A stretch of DNA of 60,015 nucleotides, from contig NZ_DIHC01000054.1 in assembly GCF_002419965.1 (NCBI RefSeq), positions 1-60,015 of the forward strand, written 5' to 3'. Positions 15,617 through 25,871 of this stretch are shown one piece after another. The notes under the pieces are model-generated. The model was not told the DNA's origin and ran no database searches. It saw nothing but the letters and a program-made list of their open reading frames with translations. The DNA comes from Pseudomonas sp. UBA5706. GTDB lineage: Bacteria; Pseudomonadota; Gammaproteobacteria; Pseudomonadales; Pseudomonadaceae. The stretch's first letter is position 1. Every line of letters begins with the position of its first letter. The position numbers and the translations under genes were made by a program.

Positions 15617-16903
15617 TCAACCGCGAAACTCGCCGCGACCACGGTACACCGCTTTGGCACCCAGTTGCTCTTCGATACGCAGCAATTGGTTGTACTTGGC
15701 GATACGATCGGAGCGGCTCAGCGAGCCTGTCTTGATCTGGCCGGCAGCCGTCCCCACAGCCAGGTCGGCAATGGTCGAATCTTCGGTCTCGCCGGAGCGG
15801 TGGGAGATCACTGCTGTATAGCCGGCGGCCTTGGCCATCTGGATGGCTTCCAGGGTTTCGGTCAGGGTGCCGATCTGGTTGAACTTGATCAGGATCGAGT
15901 TACCGATTTTCTTGTCGATACCTTCTTTCAGGATCTTGGTGTTGGTCACGAACAGGTCGTCGCCCACCAGCTGAATCTTGTCGCCGATCTTGTCGGTGAG
16001 GACTTTCCAACCGTCCCAGTCGGACTCGTCCAGGCCGTCTTCGATAGAGATGATCGGGTGTTTGCTGACCAGATCAGCCAGGTAGTCGGCGAAACCGGCG
16101 GAATCGTATTCGCCTTCTTCGCTCAGGGTGTACTTGCCGTTCTTATAGAACTCGCTCGCTGCACAGTCCAGCGCCAGGGTCACGTCGGTGCCCAGCTTGT
16201 AGCCGGCGTTTTTCACGGCTTCAGCGATTGCGTCGAGGGCATCGGCGTTGGAGTTCAGGTTCGGTGCGAAACCACCTTCATCACCCACTGCAGTGTTCAG
16301 GCCACGAGCCTTCAACACAGCCTTCAAGTGGTGGAAGATTTCGGTGCCCCAGCGCAAGCCCTCCGAGAAGGTCTTGGCGCCAACCGGCTGGATCATGAAT
16401 TCCTGGATGTCGATGTTGTTATCGGCGTGCTCGCCACCGTTGATGATGTTCATCATCGGGACTGGCATCGAGTAAACGCCCGGCGTGCCGTTCAGGTTTG
16501 CGATGTGCGCGTACAGCGGCAGATCCTGATCCTGAGCAGCGGCCTTGGCAGCGGCCAGGGACACGGCAAGAATGGCGTTAGCGCCCAGGCTCGCCTTGTT
16601 TTCGGTGCCGTCGAGCTGAATCATTGCCTGATCCAGCGCCTTCTGGTCAACCGGGTCTTTACCCAGCAGCAGGTCGCGGATCGGCCCATTGATGTTGGCC
16701 ACCGCCTTCAGAACGCCCTTGCCCAGATACCGGCATTTGTCGCCATCGCGCAGCTCAAGTGCTTCACGCGAGCCGGTGGAAGCACCGGACGGCGCACAGG
16801 CACTGCCGATGATGCCGTTGTCGAGGAGCACATCAGCTTCCACGGTGGGATTGCCACGGGAGTCGAGAACTTCACGACCTTTGATGTCGACGATTTTTGC
16901 CAT
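15617..16903 (-). CDS. eno: Enolase (phosphopyruvate hydratase)
   Basis: Interconverts 2-phosphoglycerate and phosphoenolpyruvate; in many bacteria also part of the RNA degradosome. I start it at 16903 (MAKIVDIKGREVLDSRGNP), giving 428 residues, with GGAG upstream; an earlier in-frame start would add four residues. The GASTGSREALELRDGD loop, metal ligands in ALDCAASEF, ISIEDGLDESD and QLVGDDLFVTN, and the enolase signature ILIKFNQIGTLTET are present. Confidence 0.98.
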   Translation of the reverse strand: MAKIVDIKGREVLDSRGNPTVEADVLLDNGIIGSACAPSGASTGSREALELRDGDKCRYLGKGVLKAVANINGPIRDLLLGKDPVDQKALDQAMIQLDGTENKASLGANAILAVSLAAAKAAAQDQDLPLYAHIANLNGTPGVYSMPVPMMNIINGGEHADNNIDIQEFMIQPVGAKTFSEGLRWGTEIFHHLKAVLKARGLNTAVGDEGGFAPNLNSNADALDAIAEAVKNAGYKLGTDVTLALDCAASEFYKNGKYTLSEEGEYDSAGFADYLADLVSKHPIISIEDGLDESDWDGWKVLTDKIGDKIQLVGDDLFVTNTKILKEGIDKKIGNSILIKFNQIGTLTETLEAIQMAKAAGYTAVISHRSGETEDSTIADLAVGTAAGQIKTGSLSRSDRIAKYNQLLRIEEQLGAKAVYRGRGEFRG

Positions 16904-17069
16904 TGTTGTTAACACTCCAAGATTGAAGAAAACGACGCAGCTGGGAAAACGACTGGCATCAAGGGCACTAGACAGCGGGCAGCCCCGAGATGACAGTATT
17001 TCCCGACCCGTTGGTCGGGAAATAAACGAGCGGCACTGTACCGGAGGCCATCGCGCCGGAGAAGCGGGT

Positions 17070-17915
17070 TTATGCCGTTTCTATCGTCGGGAACGCCTTG
17101 ACCAGGTCATCGAGCGCCTTGAGCTGGGTCAGGAACGGCTCCAGTTTGTTCAGGCGCAATGCGCAGGGTCCGTCGCATTTGGCGTTATCCGGGTCCGGAT
17201 GCGCCTCGAGAAACAGACCTGCCAAACCCTGGCTGATACCGGCTTTGGCCAAATCCGTCACCTGCGCGCGGCGGCCACCGGCGGAATCGGAGCGCCCACC
17301 CGGCATCTGCAGCGCGTGCGTCACGTCGAAGAACACCGGGTATTCGAAGGCTTTCATGATGCCGAAGCCGAGCATGTCTACCACGAGGTTGTTGTAGCCG
17401 AAGCTTGAACCCCGCTCGCACAGGATCAACTGATCGTTACCGGCTTCTTCGCATTTGTTCAGGATATGTTTCATTTCCTGAGGCGCGAGAAACTGGGCTT
17501 TCTTGATATTGATCACGGCACCGGTTTTCGCCATTGCCACGACCAGATCGGTTTGACGGGACAGGAAAGCTGGCAGCTGGATGATGTCGCAGACTTCGGC
17601 CACCGCTGCGGCCTGGTGCGGCTCGTGCACGTCGGTGATCACGGGCACGCCGAACGTGCTCTTGATTTCTTCGAAAATGCGCATGCCCGCTTCAAGTCCC
17701 GGTCCCCGGTACGAGGTCACGGAAGAACGGTTGGCTTTGTCGAAGCTGGCCTTGAATACGTACGGGATATCCAGCTTCTGGGTGACCCGCACATATTCTT
17801 CGCAGACCTGCATGGCCATGTCCCGCGACTCCAGGACATTCATGCCGCCGAACAGGACCATAGGCTTGTCGTTGGCAATGTCGATGGAACCGACGCGGAT
17901 GGTTTTCTGTGCCAT
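17070..17915 (-). CDS. kdsA: 3-deoxy-8-phosphooctulonate synthase (KDO-8-P synthase)
   Basis: Condenses phosphoenolpyruvate with arabinose 5-phosphate to make KDO-8-phosphate, the core sugar precursor of lipopolysaccharide. The 281 residues contain FGGMNVLESRD, FKASFDKANRSS, PVITDVHEPHQAA and the GGRSDSAGGRR loop of the family. It starts 15 bases after pyrG ends, so the two are co-transcribed. Confidence 0.97.
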   Translation of the reverse strand: MAQKTIRVGSIDIANDKPMVLFGGMNVLESRDMAMQVCEEYVRVTQKLDIPYVFKASFDKANRSSVTSYRGPGLEAGMRIFEEIKSTFGVPVITDVHEPHQAAAVAEVCDIIQLPAFLSRQTDLVVAMAKTGAVINIKKAQFLAPQEMKHILNKCEEAGNDQLILCERGSSFGYNNLVVDMLGFGIMKAFEYPVFFDVTHALQMPGGRSDSAGGRRAQVTDLAKAGISQGLAGLFLEAHPDPDNAKCDGPCALRLNKLEPFLTQLKALDDLVKAFPTIETA

Positions 17916-17930
17916 GTAATGAGTTCCCTG

Positions 17931-19562
17931 TCAGGCGTTCTTCTGGTGTTGAGCGAGCGCTGCCTTGACGAAGCCACTGAACAGTGGGTGACCATCGCGA
18001 GGCGTGGAGGTGAATTCAGGGTGGAACTGGCAAGCGACGAACCATGGATGATCCAGCGACTCGACCACTTCGACCAGCGCGCCGTCACCGGAGCGACCGG
18101 ATACTTTCAGGCCGGCCTCGATCAATTGCGGCAGCAGCTTGTTGTTCACTTCATAGCGATGACGATGACGCTCCACGATCACCTCGTTGGCGTAGCAGTC
18201 GTGCACCAGGGAGCCCGGCTCCAGTTGGCACTCTTGTGCGCCCAGGCGCATGGTGCCGCCCAGGTCGGAAGCTTCGGTACGGGTTTCGACGGCACCAGTG
18301 GCATCTTCCCACTCGGTGATCAGACCGACCACCGGGTGCGGGCTGCTGCGATCGAATTCGGTGGAGTTGGCGTCCTTCCAGCCCAGCACGTTACGCGCAA
18401 ACTCGATGACCGCCACCTGCATGCCCAGGCAGATGCCCAGATACGGCACCTTGTTTTCACGCGCGAACTGAACGGCGGTGATCTTGCCTTCGACGCCGCG
18501 CAGACCGAAGCCGCCCGGAACCAGGATCGCGTCCACGCCTTCCAGCAGGCCGGTGCCCTGGTTTTCAATGTCTTCTGAATCGATGTAGCGCAGATTGACC
18601 TTGGTGCGGTTGGTGATGCCAGCGTGACTCATCGCTTCGATCAGCGACTTGTAGGCGTCCAGCAGCTCCATGTACTTGCCGACCATCGCGATGGTGACTT
18701 CGTGCTCGGGGTTGAGCTTGGCATCGACGACCTTTTCCCATTCGGAAAGGTCGGCGCCTGCGCACTGCAAGCCGAAGCGCTCAACGACGAAATCATCCAG
18801 GCCCTGGGCGTGCAGGATGCCCGGGATCTTGTAGATGGTGTCGGCGTCTTCCAGCGCAATGACCGCACGCTCTTCAACGTTGGTGAACTGCGCGATCTTG
18901 CGCCGCGACGAGACGTCAATGGCGTGGTCGGAGCGGCAAACCAGCACGTCGGGTTGCAGACCGATGGAGCGCAGTTCCTTTACCGAATGCTGAGTCGGCT
19001 TGGTCTTGGTTTCGCCGGCGGTGGCGATATAAGGGACCAGCGTCAGGTGCATCAGCATCGCGCGCTTGGCGCCGACTTCGAACCGCAGCTGACGGATCGC
19101 TTCCAGAAACGGCTGCGATTCGATGTCACCGACGGTGCCACCGATTTCGACCAGGGCCACATCGGCATCGCCTGCGCCCTTGATGATGCGACGTTTGATT
19201 TCATCGGTGATGTGCGGGATCACCTGGATGGTCGCGCCCAGATAATCACCACGGCGCTCTTTGCGCAGGACGTGTTCGTAGACACGGCCAGTTGTGAAGT
19301 TGTTGTTCTGGGTCATGGTGGTACGAATGAAACGCTCGTAGTGCCCCAGGTCCAGGTCGGTCTCGGCGCCGTCGTGAGTGACGAACACCTCACCGTGCTG
19401 AAACGGGCTCATGGTGCCCGGATCGACGTTGATGTAAGGGTCCAGCTTGAGCATGGTGACCTTAAGTCCCCTCGCCTCCAGGATGGCCGCCAATGAAGCC
19501 GAGGCAATGCCTTTCCCCAATGAAGAAACAACACCGCCCGTGACGAAGATGTAGCGCGTCAT
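17931..19562 (-). CDS. pyrG: CTP synthase
   Basis: Makes CTP from UTP using ATP and glutamine. The 543 residues form an N-terminal synthase domain with the P-loop GGVVSSLGKGI (Lys17) and a C-terminal class I glutamine amidotransferase domain with nucleophile Cys near 378 in LGICLGMQ and His/Glu in QFHPEFTS. The 268-base space upstream, before tilS, is long enough to hold its promoter. kdsA and eno follow, the common Pseudomonas order. Confidence 0.98.
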   Translation of the reverse strand: MTRYIFVTGGVVSSLGKGIASASLAAILEARGLKVTMLKLDPYINVDPGTMSPFQHGEVFVTHDGAETDLDLGHYERFIRTTMTQNNNFTTGRVYEHVLRKERRGDYLGATIQVIPHITDEIKRRIIKGAGDADVALVEIGGTVGDIESQPFLEAIRQLRFEVGAKRAMLMHLTLVPYIATAGETKTKPTQHSVKELRSIGLQPDVLVCRSDHAIDVSSRRKIAQFTNVEERAVIALEDADTIYKIPGILHAQGLDDFVVERFGLQCAGADLSEWEKVVDAKLNPEHEVTIAMVGKYMELLDAYKSLIEAMSHAGITNRTKVNLRYIDSEDIENQGTGLLEGVDAILVPGGFGLRGVEGKITAVQFARENKVPYLGICLGMQVAVIEFARNVLGWKDANSTEFDRSSPHPVVGLITEWEDATGAVETRTEASDLGGTMRLGAQECQLEPGSLVHDCYANEVIVERHRHRYEVNNKLLPQLIEAGLKVSGRSGDGALVEVVESLDHPWFVACQFHPEFTSTPRDGHPLFSGFVKAALAQHQKNA

Positions 19563-19830
19563 GAAAAACCCTAGAAGTCTGCGTTAAAGCGGTCAGAGCC
19601 GCCGGGGAAAGCGAAGGAAGGCCGAAGCCCCCGATGACCTGCATGCTTCACAGTGCATTTCAGAATCTGCTGCGTTGAAAGCGACCGGCCGTATCCGGAC
19701 CTGTCCATTACTCGCCACATTTTAAGAATCGCCCAGTAAAGACTGGCTGGTAATCGGCAACTTGCATCGTTCCGAAAGGATCGACATAAGCTGTATCAAG
19801 AAGGGAGCGTAGTCTACCGGAAACGGGCAC
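19563..19830. other. Intergenic space between tilS and pyrG
   Basis: I found no gene, clear terminator or RNA. The part at about 19720-19760 is less GC-rich and on the minus strand contains a possible -10 (TAAAAT), but I could not find a matching -35, so the pyrG promoter is not assigned. Confidence 0.5.
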
Positions 19831-21168
19831 TCATCTCAAACTGTGGTCGTTCGTCGGTGGCTGCCAGTGCAATCGCCAGTCGCCACCGGGGTCGGCATCC
19901 AGCCCGGGAAGGTTGGCAACCGCCAGCAGTCGCTCCCCGCGATACAACAGCGGCAATCGGCCGCGCAGAAACACCGGCACGCCCTTTTCATTGAGCAGGC
20001 GTTTGAGGTCGCGGCGCCCGCGATCAGGCACATCCAGCACTTCGCCGCCTTGGCGATAATGCACATGCAGCCCGCCGCGGGGAATTTCCCCAAAAATTTG
20101 CAACAGGCCGTTGCCCGGTAGATACAGCGGCTGTGAGGCTGTGGACCAATGCTGCGAACCGGCGACATCCCTGAGCCAGATGCCGGACAGCCACCAGATT
20201 CGCCCTTCGGCGCGATGCAACTGCCCGTCGGCAAGCCGCCATATCGGCCGGCCGTCGGGTCCGGCATCGCGCAGCGAATCCCAGCCTGCCCAGTGATCGC
20301 TGTCGGGTAAACGTGTCAACGCAGCCAGCCAATGACGCAGCGCATTGCGCTGGCGCGCGGCAGACAATCCCTGAAGTGGTGCCAGCTCCAATGACGGCAG
20401 ACCCAGCCAGGACCATGGGCACGGTGTATCGGCGAGCGACAGATCCTGCAGCGCCAGTTCATCCAGCAAGCCTTGGGCCTCGGCCAGATGCGCCGCGCTT
20501 CGGGTCATGCTGGCGACGGCCTGCGGCCAACGACTGGTCAGCATCGGCAGCACCTGATTGCGCAGGTAGTTACGCGAAAAACGGCTGTCGCTGTTGCTGG
20601 GGTCTTCAATCCAGCTCAGCCCCTCCTCTTGCGCGTAACGCTCAAGCAGCGCCCGCGGCTCTTCCAGCAGAGGCCGGAACAGGCGTCCCTCGCCCAACGT
20701 CCGTTGCGCAGGCATCGCTGCCAATCCTCGGACGCCGGCGCCGCGCAGCAGACGAAACATCAGGGTCTCTGCCTGATCGTCACGATGCTGAGCTGTCAGC
20801 AGCACTTCGCCGGTCTGCAACAGCTCATTGAAGGCGGCGTAACGCGCATCCCGGGCAGCCTGTTCCAGACTCGCCCCGGGATGAATCTGAACGTCAATGA
20901 CCTGCAGCGGCACACCCAGTATCTGGCAAACCTGACGGCAATGTCCCGGCCACGATGCAGCCACGGCCTGCAAGCCGTGATGAACGTGAACAGCAGTCAA
21001 AGGTGGAAGACGCTGGTGCCTGGTGAGCTCGGCCAGCAGATGCAGCAGAACGGTGGAATCAAGCCCACCCGAGAAGGCAATGCGCCAAGCGGCTGCGTCG
21101 CGCCAAGGCTCGAGGCGTGACAGCAGCCGAGTGGATAACGCTTTCTTGCAACTGTCCGGCTTGCTCAT
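19831..21168 (-). CDS. tilS: tRNA(Ile)-lysidine synthetase TilS
   Basis: Changes the wobble cytidine of tRNA-Ile(CAU) to lysidine so that it reads AUA. The 445 residues have the PP-loop SGGLDS at 33-38, the N-type ATP pyrophosphatase fold with HHGLQ and TAQHRDDQAETLMFRLLRG segments, then the TilS substrate-binding and C-terminal domains (the latter around RRDLKRLLNEKGVP). It follows accA by 49 bases on the same strand. Confidence 0.96.
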   Translation of the reverse strand: MSKPDSCKKALSTRLLSRLEPWRDAAAWRIAFSGGLDSTVLLHLLAELTRHQRLPPLTAVHVHHGLQAVAASWPGHCRQVCQILGVPLQVIDVQIHPGASLEQAARDARYAAFNELLQTGEVLLTAQHRDDQAETLMFRLLRGAGVRGLAAMPAQRTLGEGRLFRPLLEEPRALLERYAQEEGLSWIEDPSNSDSRFSRNYLRNQVLPMLTSRWPQAVASMTRSAAHLAEAQGLLDELALQDLSLADTPCPWSWLGLPSLELAPLQGLSAARQRNALRHWLAALTRLPDSDHWAGWDSLRDAGPDGRPIWRLADGQLHRAEGRIWWLSGIWLRDVAGSQHWSTASQPLYLPGNGLLQIFGEIPRGGLHVHYRQGGEVLDVPDRGRRDLKRLLNEKGVPVFLRGRLPLLYRGERLLAVANLPGLDADPGGDWRLHWQPPTNDHSLR

Positions 21169-21217
21169 GCTGGGTAACCCTGGGCGTCAAGCTGGCCGGA
21201 CCATCGAAAACCAGCGG

Positions 21218-22165
21218 TCAGAGGCCGTAGCTCATCAAGCGATCGTAACGGCGAGCCAGCAGCGCGTCGTTGTCAAACTGCTTGAGCATGGCCAACTGGC
21301 TGCTCAGTGATTCGCGGATGGAGGCCGAGGCTGCTGCCGGATCACGATGCGCGCCGCCCAGCGGCTCGTCGATAACCTGGTCTACGATACCCAGCCCTTT
21401 GAGACGCTCGGCGGTGATGCCCATCGCCTCGGCAGCGTCAGGCGCCTTCTCGGCAGTCTTCCATAGGATCGATGCACAGCCCTCGGGCGAAATCACCGCA
21501 TACGTGGAGTATTGAAGCATGTTCAATTGATCGCACACGCCAATGGCCAGCGCGCCGCCCGAGCCACCTTCGCCGATCACAGTAGCGATGATGGGGGTCT
21601 TCAGACGCGCCATCACGCGCAGGTTCCAGGCGATCGCCTCGCTTTGGTTGCGCTCTTCAGCGTCGATCCCAGGATAAGCGCCCGGTGTATCGATGAAGGT
21701 CAGGATCGGCATCTTGAAACGCTCGGCCATTTCCATCAGACGGCATGCCTTGCGGTAGCCCTCAGGGCGCGGCATGCCGAAGTTGCGACGCACCTTCTCG
21801 CGCACTTCACGGCCTTTCTGGTGACCGATCACCATCACTGGCTGGTCGTCCAGCCGCGCGATGCCGCCAACGATGGCTGCGTCATCGGAGAAGTGGCGGT
21901 CGCCATGCAGTTCGTCGAACTCGGTGAAAATGTGTTCGATGTAGTCCAGCGTGTACGGACGACGCGGATGACGCGCCATGCGCGCGATCTGCCAACTGGT
22001 CAGGTTGCCGAAAATGCTTTCGGTGAGCGTATTGCTCTTCTCTTGCAGTCGAGAGATTTCATCGCCGATGTTCAGCGAGTTGTCATTGCCAACCAGGCGC
22101 AGCTCTTCAATTTTGGCTTGCAGGTCAGCAATCGGCTGTTCGAAATCCAGAAAATTCGGGTTCAT
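21218..22165 (-). CDS. accA: Acetyl-CoA carboxylase carboxyltransferase subunit alpha
   Basis: Part of the AccA2D2 carboxyltransferase that makes malonyl-CoA for fatty acid synthesis. I chose the ATG at 22165 (MNPNFLDFEQPIADL), which gives the usual 315 residues; 19 more residues could be read upstream but do not resemble the family. GGDRHFSDD, FIDTPGAYPGIDAEERNQSEAIA and EGGSGGALAIGV, the crotonase-fold CoA and oxyanion segments, are all present. Confidence 0.97.
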   Translation of the reverse strand: MNPNFLDFEQPIADLQAKIEELRLVGNDNSLNIGDEISRLQEKSNTLTESIFGNLTSWQIARMARHPRRPYTLDYIEHIFTEFDELHGDRHFSDDAAIVGGIARLDDQPVMVIGHQKGREVREKVRRNFGMPRPEGYRKACRLMEMAERFKMPILTFIDTPGAYPGIDAEERNQSEAIAWNLRVMARLKTPIIATVIGEGGSGGALAIGVCDQLNMLQYSTYAVISPEGCASILWKTAEKAPDAAEAMGITAERLKGLGIVDQVIDEPLGGAHRDPAAASASIRESLSSQLAMLKQFDNDALLARRYDRLMSYGL

Positions 22166-22278
22166 AGGCATCCGTCTTGGGTCGACGGCCAAGAGGCCGG
22201 CCGGTTGATCCGTAAGCGCCATACCTTAATGGAGCGGGCGCCGTCCGGTCGAGTTTAAATAATTCGTTAGATCAGCTT

Positions 22279-25200
22279 TCAGCGATACTGCAGGAAGACG
22301 TTCTCTCGTCCGAACTGGTCACGCAGGGCCTGAATCAGGCTGTCTGCGGGATCGATCCGCCACGCTTCGCCGAACTGCAGCAAGGCGCGGGCATCCTGAG
22401 CGGTGTAATCGAGCGTGATCGGACACGCTCCCCGATGTTTCCTGCACAAGTCTCCCAACCAGCGTAGACGATCGCCCTTGAGCGCCTCGCTACGTACGGT
22501 CAGGCGCAAACTTTCAGCCAGGCCGGTCCGCGCTTCCTCCAGGCTCATCACCCGCTTGGCCCGCAGACGCAAGCCGCCGGAGAAGTCATCGGAGCTGACC
22601 TCGCCTTCCACCACAACCATCGCGTCGGTCTGCAACAGCGACTGCGCGGCCTGGAAAGAGTCGGCGAACAACGATGCTTCAATTCGGCCTGAGCGGTCAT
22701 CGAGGGTGATGAAACCCATTTTGTCGCCCTTTTTGTTCTTCATGACCCGCAACGCAATGATCAAACCTGCAACGGTCTGGGTGTCGCGGGCCGGCTTCAG
22801 ATCGACGATGCGCTGACGGGCGAATCGACGAATTTCGCCCTCATACTCATCGATCGGGTGACCGGTCAGGTAAAGCCCAAGGGTTTCCTTCTCGCCACGC
22901 AGGCGCTCCTTGAGAGTGACCTCCTTGGCAGCGCGATGGTTCGCGTAAACATCCGCATCGGCTTCGACGAACAGCCCGCCAAACAGATCGGCGTGCCCGC
23001 TGTCATGGCTGCGTGCCGTCTGCTCCGCGGCCTGGATCGCGCCTTCCAGCGCGGCCAGCAATACGCCGCGATTGCGGTCGATATTGGCCTGATACTGTTT
23101 AGGCTCATCGAAAAAGAATGGTCCGAGCCGGTCCAGCGCACCACTGCGAATCAGGCCGTCGAGGGTCCGTTTGTTGACGCGCTTGAGATCAACACGCGCG
23201 CAGAAGTCGAACAGATCCTTGAAGGGACCCGCCTGCCGCGCTTCGGTAATCGCCTCCACCGGGCCCTCACCGACGCCCTTGATCGCGCCAAGGCCGTAAA
23301 CGATGCGACCTTCGTCGTTAACGGTGAATTTGAATTCGGAGTTGTTCACGTCCGGCGCATCGAGGCGCAACTTCATGGTCCGCACTTCTTCGATCAAGGT
23401 CACGACCTTGTCGGTGTTGTGCATATCCGCCGAGAGAACCGCAGCCATGAACGGCGCCGGGTAATGCTTTTTCAGCCACGCCGTTTGGTAGGACACCAGG
23501 CCGTAGGCCGCAGAGTGGGACTTGTTGAAGCCGTAGCCAGCGAATTTTTCCACCAGGTCGAAAATGTTACCCGCAAGGTCCGGGTCGATATTATTGGTCT
23601 TGCAGCCTTCGATGAAACCACCGCGCTGCTTGGCCATTTCCTCTGGCTTCTTCTTACCCATGGCGCGACGCAGCATGTCCGCGCCGCCGAGGGTGTAACC
23701 GGCCATGACCTGGGCAATCTGCATCACCTGTTCTTGATACAGGATGATGCCGTAGGTGGGGGCCAGTACGGGCTTGAGGCCCTCGTACTGATAGTCGACG
23801 TGCGGATACGAGAGTTCGGCGCGACCATGCTTACGGTTGATGAAGTCATCCACCATGCCCGATTGCAGCGGGCCGGGACGGAACAGCGCCACCAGTGCGA
23901 TGAGGTCTTCCAGGCAGTCGGGCTTGAGCTTTTTGATCAACTCTTTCATGCCGCGAGATTCAAGCTGGAACACCGCAGTGGTTTCAGCTTTCTGCAGCAG
24001 GTCGTAGGTCGGGGCGTCGTCCAGCGGAATGAACGCGATGTCCAGTGGCTCCTCGCCTACCTTGGCACGGTCGCGGTTGATGGTCTTCATGGCCCAGTCG
24101 ATGATGGTCAGCGTACGCAGACCGAGGAAGTCGAACTTCACCAGACCCGCCGCTTCGACGTCATCCTTGTCGAACTGAGTGACAAGGCCGCTGCCCTCCT
24201 CATCGCAATAAATAGCCGCGAAGTCGGTGAGCTTGGTTGGCGCGATGACCACGCCCCCGGCGTGCTTGCCGACGTTACGCACCACGCCTTCGAGCTTGCG
24301 CGCCATCTCCCAGATTTCCGCCCCTTCCTCGTCGGTCTTGAGGAAGTCGCGCAGGATCTCTTCCTGCTCGTAGGCCTTTTCCAGGGTCATGCCGACTTCG
24401 AACGGGATCATCTTCGACAGGCGATCGGCCAGGCCGTAAGACTTGCCTTGCACCCGCGCCACGTCGCGAACCACCGCCTTGGCCGCCATCGAACCAAAAG
24501 TGATGATCTGGCTGACCGCGTTGCGGCCGTATTTCTCGGCCACGTAATCGATCACCCGGTCGCGACCGTCCATGCAGAAGTCAACGTCGAAGTCGGGCAT
24601 CGAAACCCGTTCGGGGTTGAGGAACCGTTCGAACAGCAAATCATATTGCAGCGGATCGAGGTCGGTGATCTTCTGCACATAGGCCACGAGAGAACCGGCA
24701 CCCGATCCCCGGCCCGGTCCGACTGGCACGCCGTTGTTCTTGGCCCACTGGATGAAGTCCATCACGATCAGGAAGTAACCGGGAAAGCCCATCTGGATGA
24801 TGATATCCAGCTCGAAATTCAAACGATCGACGTAGACCTGACGCTTGGCCTCGTAGTCGGGCGTGGTTTCCTTGGGCCACAGCACAGCAAGACGCTCTTC
24901 CAGACCTTCGAAGGACACCTTGCGGAAATATTCATCGATGGTCAGGCCATCGGGGATGGGGAAGTTGGGCAGGAAGTGCGTACCCAGCTTGACTTCGATG
25001 TTACAGCGCTTGGCGATTTCGACGGTGTTGGCCAGCGCGTCGGGCAGGTCGCTGAACAACTCGGCCATCTGCTCGGCGCTTTTGAGGTACTGCTGATCGC
25101 TGTAGTTATGCGAGCGACGCGGGTCGTCCAGCGCTCGGCCTTCGCCGATGCACACACGGGTTTCGTGGGCTTCGAAATCTTCCTGCTTGATGAACCGCAC

Positions 25201-25800
25201 ATCGTTGGTTGCCACCAGCGGCGCGCCATGACGCTCGGCCAGGGCCACGGCGGCATGCAGATGTTCCTCGTCATTGATACGGTTGGTGCGCTGGACCTCG
25301 ACATAAAAACGGTCCGGGAACACCGCCATCCATTCCTTGAGCAGCTCATCGGCCTCGGCAGGATTACTGCCCAGCAGGGCCATGCCGATTTCGCCTTCCT
25401 TGGCCGCCGACAGGGCAATCAATCCTTCGCTGGCTTCTGCTACCCATTCGCGGTCGATTATCACCAGGCCGTTGCGCTGGCCGTCCATGAAGCCACGGGA
25501 AATCAGCTCGGTGAGGTTCAGATAGCCTCTGGGGTTCATCACCAGCAGACTCATGCGGCTCAGTGGAGCATCGCGGTCGCGGCCGGCCAGCCAGATGTCG
25601 GCACCGCAGATCGGCTTGATACCGGCGCCCATGGCGGTTTTATAGAATTTGACCAGCGAGCAAAGGTTGTTTTGGTCCGTTACCGCTACCGCAGGCATGT
25701 TCATGCCGGTCAGCGCCTTGACCAACGGCTTGACCCGAACGAGACCGTCAACCAGGGAATATTCGGTGTGCAGGCGTAAATGAACGAAAGAAGCCGGCAT
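22279..25800 (-). CDS. dnaE: DNA polymerase III subunit alpha
   Basis: Catalytic subunit of the replicative polymerase. The 1173 residues start with a PHP domain (HLRLHTEYSLVDG), followed by the polymerase core with the catalytic aspartates in PDFDVDFCMDGRD, the VGPGRGSGAGSLVAY and NVGKHAGGVVIAP motifs, the tandem HhH region, an OB-fold (about 970-1070) and the C-terminal tau-binding part. The PHP residues look partly degenerate, as in other Pseudomonas DnaE. The next gene downstream is accA, the usual pairing. Confidence 0.98.
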   Translation of the reverse strand: MPASFVHLRLHTEYSLVDGLVRVKPLVKALTGMNMPAVAVTDQNNLCSLVKFYKTAMGAGIKPICGADIWLAGRDRDAPLSRMSLLVMNPRGYLNLTELISRGFMDGQRNGLVIIDREWVAEASEGLIALSAAKEGEIGMALLGSNPAEADELLKEWMAVFPDRFYVEVQRTNRINDEEHLHAAVALAERHGAPLVATNDVRFIKQEDFEAHETRVCIGEGRALDDPRRSHNYSDQQYLKSAEQMAELFSDLPDALANTVEIAKRCNIEVKLGTHFLPNFPIPDGLTIDEYFRKVSFEGLEERLAVLWPKETTPDYEAKRQVYVDRLNFELDIIIQMGFPGYFLIVMDFIQWAKNNGVPVGPGRGSGAGSLVAYVQKITDLDPLQYDLLFERFLNPERVSMPDFDVDFCMDGRDRVIDYVAEKYGRNAVSQIITFGSMAAKAVVRDVARVQGKSYGLADRLSKMIPFEVGMTLEKAYEQEEILRDFLKTDEEGAEIWEMARKLEGVVRNVGKHAGGVVIAPTKLTDFAAIYCDEEGSGLVTQFDKDDVEAAGLVKFDFLGLRTLTIIDWAMKTINRDRAKVGEEPLDIAFIPLDDAPTYDLLQKAETTAVFQLESRGMKELIKKLKPDCLEDLIALVALFRPGPLQSGMVDDFINRKHGRAELSYPHVDYQYEGLKPVLAPTYGIILYQEQVMQIAQVMAGYTLGGADMLRRAMGKKKPEEMAKQRGGFIEGCKTNNIDPDLAGNIFDLVEKFAGYGFNKSHSAAYGLVSYQTAWLKKHYPAPFMAAVLSADMHNTDKVVTLIEEVRTMKLRLDAPDVNNSEFKFTVNDEGRIVYGLGAIKGVGEGPVEAITEARQAGPFKDLFDFCARVDLKRVNKRTLDGLIRSGALDRLGPFFFDEPKQYQANIDRNRGVLLAALEGAIQAAEQTARSHDSGHADLFGGLFVEADADVYANHRAAKEVTLKERLRGEKETLGLYLTGHPIDEYEGEIRRFARQRIVDLKPARDTQTVAGLIIALRVMKNKKGDKMGFITLDDRSGRIEASLFADSFQAAQSLLQTDAMVVVEGEVSSDDFSGGLRLRAKRVMSLEEARTGLAESLRLTVRSEALKGDRLRWLGDLCRKHRGACPITLDYTAQDARALLQFGEAWRIDPADSLIQALRDQFGRENVFLQYR

Positions 25801-25871
25801 GGGTGATCCTATAGCGCACGGAAAACGAAGGCCGGATTGTACCGGCCGCTGAGCAAAACATCAGCCCGCGT

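Noticed and set aside
15404..16912. 502-codon open frame on the plus strand opposite eno and ftsB
   Set aside because: Antisense shadow. Both minus-strand genes are complete and well conserved, and the frame crosses the intergenic hairpin.
22858..25779. 973-codon open frame on the plus strand opposite dnaE
   Set aside because: It is a shadow of dnaE caused by GC-rich codon usage. The minus strand encodes an unmistakable full-length DnaE, and the plus-strand translation has no recognisable domain.
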